This document shows positions 54,301 to 64,000 of a DNA stretch of 64,000 bases, piece by piece (positions within the stretch are counted from its first letter, which is position 1; every line of letters begins with the position of its first letter). Both the position numbers and the translations under genes were made by a program. The notes beneath the pieces were generated by a model. That model saw only the letters and a list, made by a program, of their open reading frames with translations. It was not told where the DNA came from and did not search any database. Source of the DNA: Mesaphorura yosii (Eukaryota; Arthropoda; Collembola; Poduromorpha; Tullbergiidae); contig WIXG01000040.1 of NCBI GenBank assembly GCA_009869945.1, forward strand, positions 276,750 through 340,749, in the 5' to 3' direction.

Positions 54301-57300
54301 GATCTCCTTCACTCCCAAGTACCTCCCTGTCGTGATATGCTTGATTCGCAGCGGATGCGACCAATTAATGAAGCCCCCTGCCCATTTGGTGCGTGCCAGT
54401 TCAAGTCTCCACAATGATCTCGCTTGGCTAACGACATCACCGCCTTCATAAATGACCATGCTACATAGCAAAAAGGCAAACTCCGTCATTACAGCTTAGA
54501 GACAGAAGAAATTATGATTAATTCGAATGTTATTGATTTCGCATTCAAGTTCCTTGTGCATTGACCTTTGTAAGAGTGTAGGGTGCCGATGCACACCGCT
54601 CATACTTACTTATGCTCTGGAGTTTCATCCCACGTTGCAGGTATCGTGAGACATTCATCGCCACCATGAAAAAATCGAAGAACTTCACCTCCAAACACAT
54701 AACCTGCATTATCAAGGCGCAATCAAATAGTGTAGGGGCATGGGAAATACAGAAGTAGTATGCATAAACTCAAATTGACTATATATCGATTTGGCCCGAG
54801 AAGAAAGATTGACACCGGTGTTTCTTTAATAGTTAAAAATAGTTCCGCTGAACTTTTAGAGTAAAATGTCAGCTCAGGTGAGAAATTATATTGTTTGAGA
54901 CAGACAACAACACAATTCGCTGTGCTACGAGGCAACTCGCAATTCGCGAACACACGAATTGAGACGAGTTAAGTAAATGACGATGAACTCACCTACATAC
55001 TTCACACGACTTAACCCAGTTCCGAAAGGCTGCACGGACCAATGCGTAACATGGAAGGAAGCATTCACGATTGACAAGTCGTGCTCCTTCGTTGTGTGCT
55101 GAAAATATTCAGACGAATTGCAACGCGTAAGAAAGCGAAACGGCAACGGTCAATGCTCTTACCAAGTAACGCTCGGTCGCGACGGACACGAGAATCAGAT
55201 CATCACCGACACGAATCTTTTCACCTTCCGATCTTTGTTTGGATGCAGGATGAACAGTCCACCAGCAGGCTTCTCCTGCGAAGAGGCAGGATATAACGAA
55301 GTTGTAATTGGAAGTGTACAGAATTTCTCTGGGGAATTGCGAATGCGTAGCGTACAGATGAGTTGAATGTCAGATTTGTAATTTATTACGTAGCACAGTA
55401 TTGAGTGAACATGATAGTTCAATTATATAACATAATAATACGATGCGACGAATACCTTGAGAATGTGCTTGTAAACCAACATCGAAGGCCAATTTGTCAT
55501 TCGAGGAGCTGGTAGATAGACATGCCAGATACTGGAAAACGAAGACACACATTTTGTAATAACTTTGCCGTCAAAAGTGAAAGTTTTGGTTGCGTACCAT
55601 GTCACTGTTTTGATGTCTGAGTAAAATTGCATTTCCATAAAGCAGTGTCCTGTGTCCCGAACCGGTTCCTTTTCCCTGCACAACATTCCATGAAGAACGT
55701 ACTAGTAAAAGTGCAAAGCGACTAAGCTATAGCCATAAGATATGGTTGCATTGCGTTGCGGCAATCATTACAAGCTAGAATCGATGGAGTAATAGAGCTA
55801 AAAGCATTTGTAAATTATTAATTGAATTAATTTTGCCAATGATTTGTTAAGAATTCAGGTCTGAGTTTGTTACAAGCTTCAGCAGCTTCGGCTAACTACA
55901 ATTCCATCGGATTCTCGGTCCAAAATATAATCTTATGTCTTCACTACTTTAAAAATAGGTTTCTGCAAACTACAAAAGTTTTTGCGCAAGCTTTTAGTCC
56001 TTCAGTGTTAGAAAATTAAAATGCCAGCTTCTGAACTCTGCCTTTGCCCGCTTGCCTATTGCCTGTTTTTAAACCATTCAAATAACATGTTTATGGAATG
56101 AAAGGGGAATACTTACTAAGGAATCCTTTCCCTGAAAATTTAAAATAGAATTGATTTGTGTTTGATCTCACTTCCCAGAGGTTCATGCACTTTCAACCAG
56201 CGGCCATCTTAAAAGATGTCAGTGCGTATGTTCAAAAGCCTCAACATTGCGTTAAAAGTTTTCATAATTTGGTGCATGCATTCCTTGAGATGTAACCCAA
56301 TTCTTGCGAACAATACATGGTAAACATGGAAGACTAGATTACCGATTCCGAACCAGATGCGGTCACAAGTTCTTGAAGTGCTCTCACGGACAACGCCTGC
56401 TCAATCACAAACACGCACTGGCTCAAATCGGGTGGGTTGTTCTGTACAAAGAAAATGTGCTGTGTGTGGTCATCAATTATTGAATTGGACAGAAAGGAAC
56501 GAACGAACGAGCAAAGTATACATGAAGCAAGCCATAGTCAATCATGATAGAGTGATTACCTTGTCTGCAATGTTTTCCAGGAAGCAATGTCGATTTCCAA
56601 AGCCTTCAGCGGCCAGACAAACTCGCTCTCCTGTGGCTGTACACGAGAGGCAGACATTGTCCTCCTGTAAATAGAAGTTCAATGTTAAGGTCCGTATGCT
56701 CCAATTTGCAAACAATTTCACTCCAACATATTCTCGCCTTTCTTGCCTCAATTAATACATTTCACTCGTATGTAGCATTTGCATTGAATTTCAAATCAGC
56801 GCATGTTAAAGATTTGAAAGAAGGAAGCAGACGAGTCGAACGACAGATTCTCGTCACAGCTTTGGCATTCTATTCACGAATCCCCAAAAGTAACAGTTCC
56901 ATTTAAAAAATTGAAAATTTGAAGATGTGTCTTCAGCCTTCAACTGTAGGATGGCATATCATAGCACTCGGGGGATTGAATGGGCGAAACCGATCTCATT
57001 TCCAAGTTCAACGTTGAATTCATTACGTGGACTTGTCCGGGGCCAAGTTCAAGCAAAAGACGTTTGACTTCTCGCCGCAGAATTTATTAAATCGTTGCAC
57101 AACCACAGCGGACAGTCTCAAAGTTGGAAAATCTCATTGGAATTCTAACGGCTTACTTTCTTCATATTATTATTCAAGGCTCAAATGAGCCCGACATTAT
57201 AGTATATGGACAGAAAGATTCAGAATCAAGTCTTCTATTCATTCATGGTACTAATTTCATGCATGCTCGTTCTCAGCCTTCTGTGAATTTGCATCGTCTC

Positions 57301-57725
57301 CACCGCCTAGACTGAAACCGTCCGTTGACTCATTTTGCGACTTTGCAATTTAACAATGGTTAACGAATATTTATGACCATTCTTCCGCAAGATTAGGAAA
57401 TTATCTCCATTCCTCATCTTCGCCGAATGAGGCTTGCTCTTGTGCATCCTTTATTTTCTGAAGCTGTATTGTTTACGATTATATGCAGTGTTGTAAGACA
57501 CGGTGAAAGTTTACAGGACGTGAGACTTCTCGCTTTCTCACGCCGTGCTCCTGTCCAAGATTAGGAAAATGAGTCTAGTGGCTCAAGCTTTCCCAGCAAT
57601 TTAAGAAATCTCATTAAACACGAATGAGCGGTGGCATAAACACTACTCGAGATGAGAACGGGACCACTTACCGTTCTGAGGAATGAAACATCATCTTGCT
57701 CTGAACCACCTTCGTTATCCGCCAT
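28632..57725 (-). CDS. RyR: Ryanodine receptor, intracellular Ca2+ release channel
   Basis: RyR forms the homotetrameric Ca2+ release channel of the sarco/endoplasmic reticulum. The whole gene is present, from ATG 57725 ([18 protein letters not shown]) to TGA 28632, in dozens of small exons. I did not sum the full length; about 5,000 aa is expected. Order by position: N-terminal beta-trefoil/MIR domains 57.7-53.6 kb; RIH 53.6-52.8; SPRY1 52.6-51.7; RyR repeats 1-2 51.7-51.1; SPRY2 50.8-49.0 with alternative exons; a basic, Ser-rich linker 48.8-48.4; SPRY3 48.0-47.1; helical solenoid 46.9-42.4; RyR repeats 3-4 42.35-41.6; second solenoid 41.5-36.7 including an acidic run; RIH-associated 36.6-35.5; EF-hand pair 34.75-34.5; transmembrane and pore region 33.6-28.7. 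SPRY and RyR repeats separate it from IP3 receptors. The start and pore are near-identical to insect RyR. No break seen. Confidence 0.98.
30349..31673 (-). other. RyR intron with an antisense relic gene
   Basis: The donor is CCAG|GTATGG at 31673/31672 and the acceptor TTCCAG at 30350, giving 1,323 nt. This is far longer than the typical RyR intron here (50-150 nt). Most of the extra length is the plus-strand GIY-YIG-like relic listed separately. Confidence 0.8.
30706..31420 (+). pseudogene. Decayed GIY-YIG-type endonuclease-like gene nested in a RyR intron
   Basis: A plus-strand frame runs 30706-30829. A GT-AG intron (30830-30907) joins it in phase to a frame with [10 protein letters not shown], then [11 protein letters not shown]. 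At about 31102 one extra nucleotide shifts the frame, after which it continues as [24 protein letters not shown], a histidine motif HFTAEHDCG and SRETELK, ending at 31420. The cysteine spacing, the NVLYxxxCxxC pattern, the VGQ...RL...H block and the distal SRE glutamate follow the GIY-YIG tails found in invertebrate mobile elements. I see no reverse transcriptase. The frameshift argues for a pseudogene. An adjacent 30.6-30.7 kb stretch ([12 protein letters not shown]) may be a further out-of-frame 5' part. Confidence 0.5.
34519..34740 (-). other. RyR EF-hand pair
   Basis: Two EF-hand loops lie on consecutive exons. The first reads [13 protein letters not shown] (about 34703-34740). The second reads [13 protein letters not shown] (about 34519-34557). 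Both keep acidic residues at positions 1, 3/5 and 12 and glycine at position 6. They look capable of binding Ca2+ and correspond to the cytosolic EF pair that modulates RyR gating. Confidence 0.9.
38719..39627 (-). other. RyR intron with palindrome and a stop-free antisense stretch
   Basis: A 0.9-kb intron between ...TSQ|GTAGAG and CGCAG|GTCGAAAGC. It contains the perfect 18-bp palindrome CTTATCAGTACTGATAAG (39302-39319), preceded by an extra CTTATCAG copy. On the plus strand a stop-free stretch of about 65 codons overlaps and follows it, including [10 protein letters not shown]. That is faintly like the start of LINE endonuclease domains. Confidence 0.5.
49909..50008 (-). other. RyR alternative SPRY2 exon b (mutually exclusive)
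   Basis: A 100-nt exon with CTCAG acceptor and GTAAGT donor encodes 33 residues plus one nucleotide, including [20 protein letters not shown]. It joins the next exon ([15 protein letters not shown]) in phase 1. Same length, same phases and the same GDVIG core as exon a upstream show a tandem duplication. Insect RyRs have such a pair in SPRY2. Confidence 0.88.
50299..50398 (-). other. RyR alternative SPRY2 exon a (mutually exclusive)
   Basis: A 100-nt exon with ATTAG acceptor and GTGAGT donor encodes [20 protein letters not shown] within 33 residues plus one nucleotide. It follows the exon ending [15 protein letters not shown] in phase 0. Including both a and b would shift the frame, since 200 is not a multiple of three, so only one can be used per mRNA. 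Confidence 0.88.
56117..56131 (-). other. RyR 15-nt microexon (GKDSL)
   Basis: GGAAAGGATTCCTTA lies between a TTTTCAG acceptor and a GTAAGT donor, phase 0 on both sides. It would add five residues between ...ASGSES and [12 protein letters not shown] in the N-terminal domain. It can be skipped without changing frame, so it may be alternatively spliced. Confidence 0.6.
56666..57671 (-). other. RyR intron 1 (1 kb)
   Basis: Separates the first coding exon (57672-57725) from the exon starting [15 protein letters not shown]. No coding sequence or repeat recognised. First introns of this size often hold regulatory elements, but none is visible. Confidence 0.7.
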
Positions 57726-60071
57726 TGGGATACTAAATTATTGCGCACGTTCACTAACTTCAGTTGACAACGATGGCTGCAGGCGGCACAGCCAGCCGGC
57801 AGCCCGTTCACTTGGTGGCACCAACCAACGACAACCACAAAGGGCCACTTCCGGGCATTCTGCAGACTGCTTCGTTCGGCGACCACTCGAGCACCAGCAA
57901 TACACCAAAAAACACGACCTCCCTTCCTGAGTTCTGGAGATTCTGGACGGGAGAATCAGCTCACAGTGGAATCCAAATTCCTAGTTGGAGAGCTGAAACT
58001 ATTTGTTGCCTGCTCCTGACCGAGTTTCTCAATGAAGTTTCCTAAACCTCGTAGCCCGTAGCCAGCAGTCTCGAAATGTTATTATGGCGAAGCACCGCAA
58101 CACGATAGCATTCCATGGCTTTGTTGTTGGAAGAAAGACTCACTTTATAGTAGTACTATTTATATAAGCGAAGACTCTCCGCTCCGTCGACCCGACCGGG
58201 TTCCTACTCGGCTCAGTAGCAGTAGCAGATACAAATTTAGAATACTAAAAAGACAACATTCTATCTTCTCTTCAGTGAGATAAAAAGTTTTTCGGTGTTA
58301 TTCTAAAGTATTCCTCGCGTGCATAGCCACCGTGCTTCCGTGCATTGGTAAAGATTTTTGAGTTCTTGATTTGTACGGGCAACGTGGGGCAACCTTTCGT
58401 GTAAGAATTTTTGCCAAAATATGAATGCCTGCGCCGGTCTAAAGCCTTGCCAATTTTCGGGCATGTAGGCATTCTCCTATTTCTAGGATTTGGTACTTCA
58501 TCCCAACGTGGTACATGGCAAAGCGCGTACGTGGTGCGAGGTTTCTTTTCCTCAGATGTTCCGCGTATAGTTAAGTTGCACTAGACATTCTTTTCTCGCC
58601 ATTTCAGTTCGCGTTCAGTTCAGACTAGACAAGAGCGGCCGCTAGTACAAGCGGCAGCGGCAACCTATTCCTTTTCATGACAAAATAGATTAAAGTTCAT
58701 TCTGGTGGTAGCGGCAGAAGCGTTCATTAGCATTACATCTTATATGATGCTTGCCGTTGTAGCTAGAGTACTTCCTTCTTTGCTTAGGAGAAGCTAAATG
58801 TGATGGAAAGCGTCGACAACGAAGTTAGCTGGTGCCTAATGAGGATGCGCTCTTTTATACTTTTTATGTTACGACTACGACAAGGTTGTGAATATGACGA
58901 CAAGTAAATGCTTAGCTGAGAAATGTAGGCGGCGGAGGGGACTGAAGGACATGGAAAATGGGATGAATCCATTTAGTGCATTTTCCCGTGTCATGTCGCC
59001 ACACAAATGGAAACGAATATCTTCAAGCGCAATTCAATTTGCGAATTTAGCATCTCATTTTTGTTCTGGTGGGTTTTTATATGACAGCATCACTTACGAC
59101 AAGAATGAAGCTATTAAAACCTCCATACGAGTAGAGTAGAGCGAATCGATAGCGTCGGTTGACAGAAAATGTTGGATTGAAAATGAGTTGAGCTTGCGAA
59201 ACCAAAACCATCAAGTAAGCCGGCACAACTTCAGTATAATCTCTTCTAGCATAAATATTTGCCATTCTGACTGTACAAAGATCCGCAGTCCGAAAGTCAT
59301 AAATAATCTGCACATGTTTTCAATTGGATGCTTATAAAATGATAAATGAGTACTGTTGATTATGAGCGTATTGCGCATGAGGTATATTAATTGATGAAAC
59401 AAGTACACTCATCACCTCACGTCAGTCTGCTTCTACGCTAGCAATAGCAATTAGCCTCATAAAGAATTCCTGAACAGTAACGTCACGAAATTGATGATGG
59501 CATCGAATTACGAATTACCTCGAATTATTCAAATGAAGTACGTGAATGGCAGTGTAAAACGGACACTGATTTGACAAGTGCAATAAATGCTTGCCTTTTG
59601 CTTGCTTGCTGCGCCAACCCATTCAAAGGGAACTACTGACTGGGCATAAATTAATATTAATCACTCATTGCATGTTATTCAGATTCAATCAGACATTCAC
59701 CATTGCTTTGATTTGCTACCACTGAAACACAAGAATTGCGTTAAGAATAGCATAAAGCATAACAAGTTTATCTCCTGTTGCAAAACCGAGCTGTACATAA
59801 CATACGAATATAAGCCAAGCCACTACTACCGCAAGCAAATACAAATTAAATCGAAACAATCTCAATCATATTTTAATCAAATAGTTTGTTTTTATAATTT
59901 AAATATAAAGAAAACAAAGGACAGAATCAAATTTTGATATTTGCTTGCTGTTGCTGCTGATGATGGAGGGTCAATCAATACTTTCATTTTTGTTATCCTA
60001 GACTTAGTAGAGGCTAGAGTAGTATGACCAAATACACATTATAGTATGAATAGAACAATCCCGTAAGTCCT
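57726..60071. other. Upstream region of RyR and 3' flank of ADF/cofilin
   Basis: 2.35 kb with no recognised coding gene. It must hold the RyR promoter and 5'UTR. A TATATAAATA element on the minus strand (58156-58166) lies about 430 bp upstream of the RyR ATG and is a candidate TATA box. Its near-palindromic sequence also reads TATATAAG on the plus strand. A GCGGC-rich patch occurs at 58635-58665. Confidence 0.4.
58156..58166 (-). promoter_or_regulatory. Candidate TATA box for RyR
   Basis: TATATAAATA on the minus strand, the best TATA match upstream of the RyR start codon. No start-site evidence is available and the element is symmetric, so direction is uncertain. Confidence 0.25.
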
Positions 60072-61515
60072 TCAATTACGGTCGGTGGATCTTAGTTTCT
60101 CTTCGACAAATTCCTTGTCTGCCTCCGAAGCATCAGTCGCCTGCAATACGATACACATCTCATTTCATTAGTTAGTTACACCCAGGGATCAGCTTGCGTC
60201 TGAGAGCAACAATCAATAAATATACGTACCTGAATAAACTTTTGAACTCCGACAAGAGCTTTACGCAAAGCATCAACACTGGAAGAATACAACATCTTTT
60301 TCTTTACGCCAGCAGTTTCAGGACACCATGACATAAGGAACAGTTTTTGCTTTTTTGATGCCTGTGAGATGTGGTTGTAAAAAAACAAAAATTAGTGCAC
60401 CGTCAATAAAACCGGGGAAGACAACGATTGTTGTCTAGAACTGTATAAGTTTACCTCCGTAGTCCCTTGACATTGATGTGTGTATTCAAAATCGAACAGA
60501 CCATAACGGCATTCACCGTCGCCAGCTTTCTGAAGATCATCCAAGAAGTCTTCGTATGAAGCGTCACGACCACCTAAATTGAAGAAAAATTTCGTAGAAT
60601 TTGGATATTCCTATCAAGCTTAACGTAATTTAGAAGGCATCATTATTGCTTCCAATGTGTAGTATGTTGACGGAATTCTCCAGCGCAGAATCTGAATCGA
60701 GCCTTGGTCAAATGACCCCAAAAACGACGCGCTTTGATTTCTCCAACACAATACTCTCTCTCGGTCTGCCGCACCCAATTCTCTCCGTTATGTGGATGTA
60801 GAACACATTTCATCATTCAAATATTCTCAGATACTCTACAGCCCCATGAAATGCGAAGCTTATCAACTCTAATCTCAGCAGAAGCAGAATCATTCTTATC
60901 GCTTGTGACGCTCATCAAATCGAATCAATAAACAAAGTTACTGTTACTGCTACTATCAATGCTTCTCTATTTTAAAATGATTCCACGTAATGACCGCAAG
61001 TCATTCTCTCTACGAATATGTCCTTACGTACGCACTCTCATCTTATAGACGTATAGGGTATTAGTCATATATATTTTTAAACAAAAAAGCGAGAGAAGAT
61101 GACGAATCAATAACAGCGCACAAAATCCTCTCTACAGGCTAACTAAACGTTAAAGAGGGGCAAAGGACAAAACTTGCAGGTTTTTCGGACTTACCTATGT
61201 ATTCGACGTCAATTTGCTTGAGATCCTTGATGTAGAAAACTACATACCGGTGTTTTTTATCCTTCTTGATCTCTTCGTACCGAAGCTTACACGCATCCGA
61301 AACAGTTACTCCAGAGCCAGCCTTTATAATTCAAACAAAGCGGTCGTTAACTCAAGTTAATTATTATGACGTACTCAAATGCTGTTCGCTCACGAAATAC
61401 TTTGACAGGAAGAGGAAAGGGGAGAGACCGCACCGCAAGGAGTGTCACTCGAGCGAGCTTTAACCCCGCTAATTGCGATTCGGTTTGTACTCAGTCACTT
61501 AATTCCACTTACCAT
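60072..61515 (-). CDS. tsr: Actin-depolymerising factor / cofilin (twinstar-like)
   Basis: ADF/cofilin binds ADP-actin, severs and disassembles filaments and is controlled by phosphorylation near its N terminus. Exons: 61515-61513 (ATG only), 61321-61195, 60573-60455, 60361-60230, 60140-60072; 149 aa, against 148 in Drosophila twinstar. The N terminus MAGSGVTVSDACK carries the candidate regulatory serine (Ser4). Key motifs: YEEIKKDKKHRYVVFYIKD, GECRYGLFDFEY, the actin-binding long helix SSVDALRKALVG and KKQKLFLMSWCPE. An intron with a perfect GTAAGT donor directly follows the ATG. Intron placement immediately after the start codon is known in other cofilin genes and supports this start. An ATGGCAG|GTATAG at 63271-63265 was a weaker alternative. 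Confidence 0.95.
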
Positions 61516-63389
61516 TATGCTTACGAAGTTGACTATTGGTGTAAATCAGGATCCAAATTAAGTATAACCAACTTTTCAAAAATAATTTAGTCGACTGAGA
61601 GTTGAACTCGAGCAGAGTACAGCGTAGAGTGAGACAGGGAGAGAAGAGAAAGAAATGGCGATGATAATCAAAAAAGAGTCACAAAAAGCCGCACCAGTCG
61701 CGTACAAAACTTGTAAGGTACTTTTCCTATACAAAATGCAAGGAATCAGCTCGAGTGCTGCGTTGAGCCGCTGTGCCGTATTAAAACAAGCCCCTGCTCT
61801 GTTGGACGAGTACGAAATATGTTGCAAGTTTTTAGAGGCGAGAGAGAATTTATAGCGAAGACAGATGACTCACAGAATCACAAGCCTATCTCTGTACCTC
61901 AATCGTACATTTTACATGAACCTCTCCCTTGTGAACTTGGTGCATGGTGCGTACGATACCGTACCGTGCCATAATGTACATGTAAAAAGCGTCTATTTCT
62001 ACGATAATTTTCTGTAGGCAATAATAACTTTACACGCTATCAGTTTTTTTATAGTTCCCTATGCTTTTTCGCACTGCTGCAATGCCCATGCTACAATTCT
62101 GCTATTTGCTATTGCTATTATTACTGGCTTCGCTTTCCAAGTAAGGAAAGAGTTGGGGTTCATGGGAGGAGAAAAATTTTCGTTATTCGCGCAAAACATT
62201 TTTTAATTTGCCAAAATCTCGTACTAAGCCGTAATGTTGTAAGGTACAGACGTATTGCCGAGCTTTCGCTCATCTACTTTGCCCGCGCCCGATCAGCTTG
62301 CTGTGAATTTCAAGTCGGTCGTGATCATGATAATGATCATGAAATTGGGTATAATAATGAAGATTTTGGGACATGGACTGCGACAACAGGCAGAATTTGC
62401 GCATTAAAATAACGCGCAACAATTCACTTGACTTGACAGCTCACGGTTGTGTACCGGTCTTTTGACAATGGGTTAGTCGCTCTGCACTTTGAGCTGCTGC
62501 AAGCAGTAACGTAGCATTGTAGAATTCCTTCGCATACATAGCGTTGGTATTGGCACGAAAGAATCTCATTCTCGAGTTAATACCATATATGGAATTTGTT
62601 TCATCGTCTTTCCTCAACCACAACAGAACACAATACAAATACAGCAGCGAGTGAGAGCAACAAGTTTTACTACAAGCTGCATCCACGCTGCATTGCTATT
62701 GCTTTGGTTGAGGGTCGCTGCTCTCGGCTCTTGAATCATTTCATTCACGTGAATTTTATCACGCAATGTCGGACATGTCTTTGTTGTTGAAGTTGATCTT
62801 TAATATTTAATTTGAGTCGAAAGTCATGGTCAAAGCGTTTCTGATCTCTGCTTCGTGATTCGTGAATCACACTGTTGAATAGATTGTGAGGACGAGCAAT
62901 ACTTCTATTAGATTATGCATCCCGACTTCCGAGCAGTCATGACCATAAATGGAAATGTTAAGACCGATTCACGCCAGTATTTCGCATTCACATTCTGCTG
63001 TCAGTCTTTCCCATCTCTCACGTCTTATTGACTCATTCCGTTTGACGGAATTCTTCTGGAATCGTGCAAATAACACCTTGTTAAGACTAACATAAATCGG
63101 CATTCTGCATTTATTATCGATTTTTGGAATCATTGTTTACAAAATCAAGTATCGGATGGACTTCAAGTTTAATAAATAATTAACGTTTGCGGAACCAAGT
63201 TATTATTGAGAAAACTAAATTCTTAAGAAGATACATTACTTCAATTAACAAAACCAGAGTACTATACCTGCCATTTTGCCATACATAGAATGATAAAATC
63301 GCGTTATTATATTCGCTGTCCATTCAGTTCCTTTCCTACAAATACTACGTTGCGATTAATTAAGAACTAAATCCTAGACAGTAGTAACA
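61516..63389. other. Region upstream of ADF/cofilin
   Basis: 1.9 kb with no supported coding gene. The near end should contain the ADF/cofilin 5'UTR and promoter, the far end the 3'UTR of the next minus-strand gene (possible AATAAA, minus, at 63110-63115). A small hairpin TGATCAT-GATA-ATGATCA lies at 62322-62339. Confidence 0.4.
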
Positions 63390-63717
63390 TTAAATTAAGC
63401 CGCGTTTACGCTTGTAATCTTCCAAATTTAGAGATCTTCTCGGTCCAACATCACGAACTTGAGGAGGAATTATTGCTCGAGCCACGATTGGTAAATTCGC
63501 TAGAGGTTTCAACAATATACGTTTAGTCAATTCGATTTACAACACACACAAGGCAACATTACTAGTACTTACGGAGTACAACTTTTTCATCCAATTCCAA
63601 TTTGATATCAAAATCGTGGGCTTGGAATAAGTCGTTCACAGTCAGTTTTTTATCCGCCTGGATGTCGGTCTTCAAAAGGTCCAAAGTAAATTCATCGTCA
63701 TCCAAGCTCAGGTCATC
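63390..63717 (-). CDS. C-terminal exons of an unrecognised protein (partial)
   Basis: Two minus-strand exons join in phase: 63717-63573 (TATAG acceptor, GTAAGT donor) and 63499-63390 (CTCTAG acceptor, TAA stop). They encode about 84 residues. An acidic segment comes first (DDLSLDDDEFTLDLL), then a mixed segment with HDFDIKLELDEKVV. The end is a basic tail with PRRSLNLEDYKRKRGLI. The basic SLxLEDYKxxRG ending looks like the tail of a nuclear protein, but I cannot name the family. Codon order and clean splice sites support a real gene whose 5' part lies beyond the window or upstream of the inverted repeat. Confidence 0.6.
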
Positions 63718-63845
63718 CTATAGAGAGTTTGAGGATGATATATCAAAGAATAGAATGAAAATGAAACTCGCAAGGTCAAGAAAAATTGAAGGAGTGAAGA
63801 AAGATTAGCTTAGAACGAGTAAGCTTAGAAAGCGAAAAAATATAT

Positions 63846-64000
63846 TCCTAGGGAAAAGGTCTTCCTTTGGTGAGGCGCGATAAAAAGTAGCACGTTGCAA
63901 CTTTTTTGGCGAGAACAGTCCACGAATTATGCGCAAAATTTAAAAAAATTATTTCATACTTTTTATCGCGCCTCACCAAAGGAAGACCTTTTCCCTAGGA
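63846..64000. mobile_element. MITE-like hairpin element with 44-bp perfect inverted repeats
   Basis: The left arm 63846-63889 and right arm 63957-64000 are exact reverse complements over 44 bp. The outer end begins TCCTAGGGAAAAGG and the inner end is CGCGATAAAAAGTA. The 67-bp centre is AT-rich and non-coding. The window ends exactly at the right arm, so the repeat may extend further and no target-site duplication can be read. Size, perfection and lack of coding sequence suggest a recent non-autonomous DNA transposon. A transcribed foldback is the alternative. Confidence 0.75.

Noticed and set aside
28632-57725. Inositol trisphosphate receptor
   Set aside because: Three SPRY domains, four RyR repeats and the GGGIGD filter identify a ryanodine receptor.
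58156-58166. Firm RyR promoter call
   Set aside because: The TATA element is nearly palindromic, could serve either strand or neither, and no initiator or transcript evidence is available. It is kept only as a low-confidence candidate.
62322-62339. Hairpin TGATCAT-GATA-ATGATCA as a terminator or regulatory RNA
   Set aside because: A seven-base stem around a common GATC motif is expected by chance in a region this size.
63265-63271. ADF/cofilin start codon ATGGCAG at 63.27 kb
   Set aside because: It would skip part of the conserved N terminus and needs an unusual acceptor. The ATG|GTAAGT at 61513 gives MAGSGVTVSD in frame.
1-64000. CRISPR arrays, bacterial operons, rRNA genes
   Set aside because: No spaced direct repeats, no polycistronic prokaryote-type gene runs and no rRNA-like sequence. 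All genes have spliceosomal introns.

Overview
The window is animal nuclear DNA, most likely from an arthropod. Every gene is broken by mostly short GT-AG introns (many of 50-150 nt). The actin-depolymerising protein is close to insect twinstar, and the ryanodine receptor carries the duplicated SPRY2 exon pair described in insects. The species cannot be fixed from sequence alone; a springtail, a crustacean or another lineage with compact introns would all fit. I rebuilt exon models by hand from reading-frame continuity and splice dinucleotides. All exon edges are predictions.

Layout. 1-6.19 kb: no recognisable gene; one possible pol III (tRNA-SINE-like) relic at 3.34-3.42 kb. 6.23-16.44 kb, minus: PPP4R4, a HEAT-repeat regulatory subunit of protein phosphatase 4, 19 coding exons, 878 aa. 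17.23-20.39 kb, plus: CMTR1, the mRNA cap1 2'-O-methyltransferase, divergent from PPP4R4 across about 0.8 kb. 20.92-21.96 kb, plus: MOCS2, a two-cistron transcript for both molybdopterin synthase subunits. 22.0-25.0 kb: gene-poor. 25.04-28.08 kb, plus: DPH6 (diphthine-ammonia ligase) with a RidA-type tail. 28.63-57.73 kb, minus: one ryanodine receptor gene filling almost half the window, tail-to-tail with DPH6. 57.7-60.1 kb: intergenic. 60.07-61.52 kb, minus: ADF/cofilin, 149 aa. 63.39-63.72 kb, minus: last two exons of a gene that I do not recognise. 63.85-64.0 kb: a perfect 44-bp inverted repeat around a 67-bp centre, like a small non-autonomous DNA transposon.

The genes are housekeeping or excitability genes with separate jobs: phosphatase regulation, cap methylation, molybdenum cofactor synthesis, diphthamide synthesis, calcium release and actin turnover. 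They do not form a pathway.

The most interesting points are at gene-structure level. (1) In MOCS2 an intron splits the terminal glycine codon of subunit A. Splicing creates the A stop codon 7 nt before the B start, and a two-codon uORF overlaps the A start. (2) MOCS2A ends Ala-Gly instead of Gly-Gly. (3) Two 100-nt same-phase alternative SPRY2 exons and a 15-nt microexon lie in the ryanodine receptor. (4) A decayed gene with a GIY-YIG-like domain lies antisense in a ryanodine receptor intron. (5) CMTR1 lacks an N-terminal G-patch and has a stop-free 120-nt intron. (6) In ADF/cofilin an intron directly follows the ATG. I found no convincing new multi-gene system.
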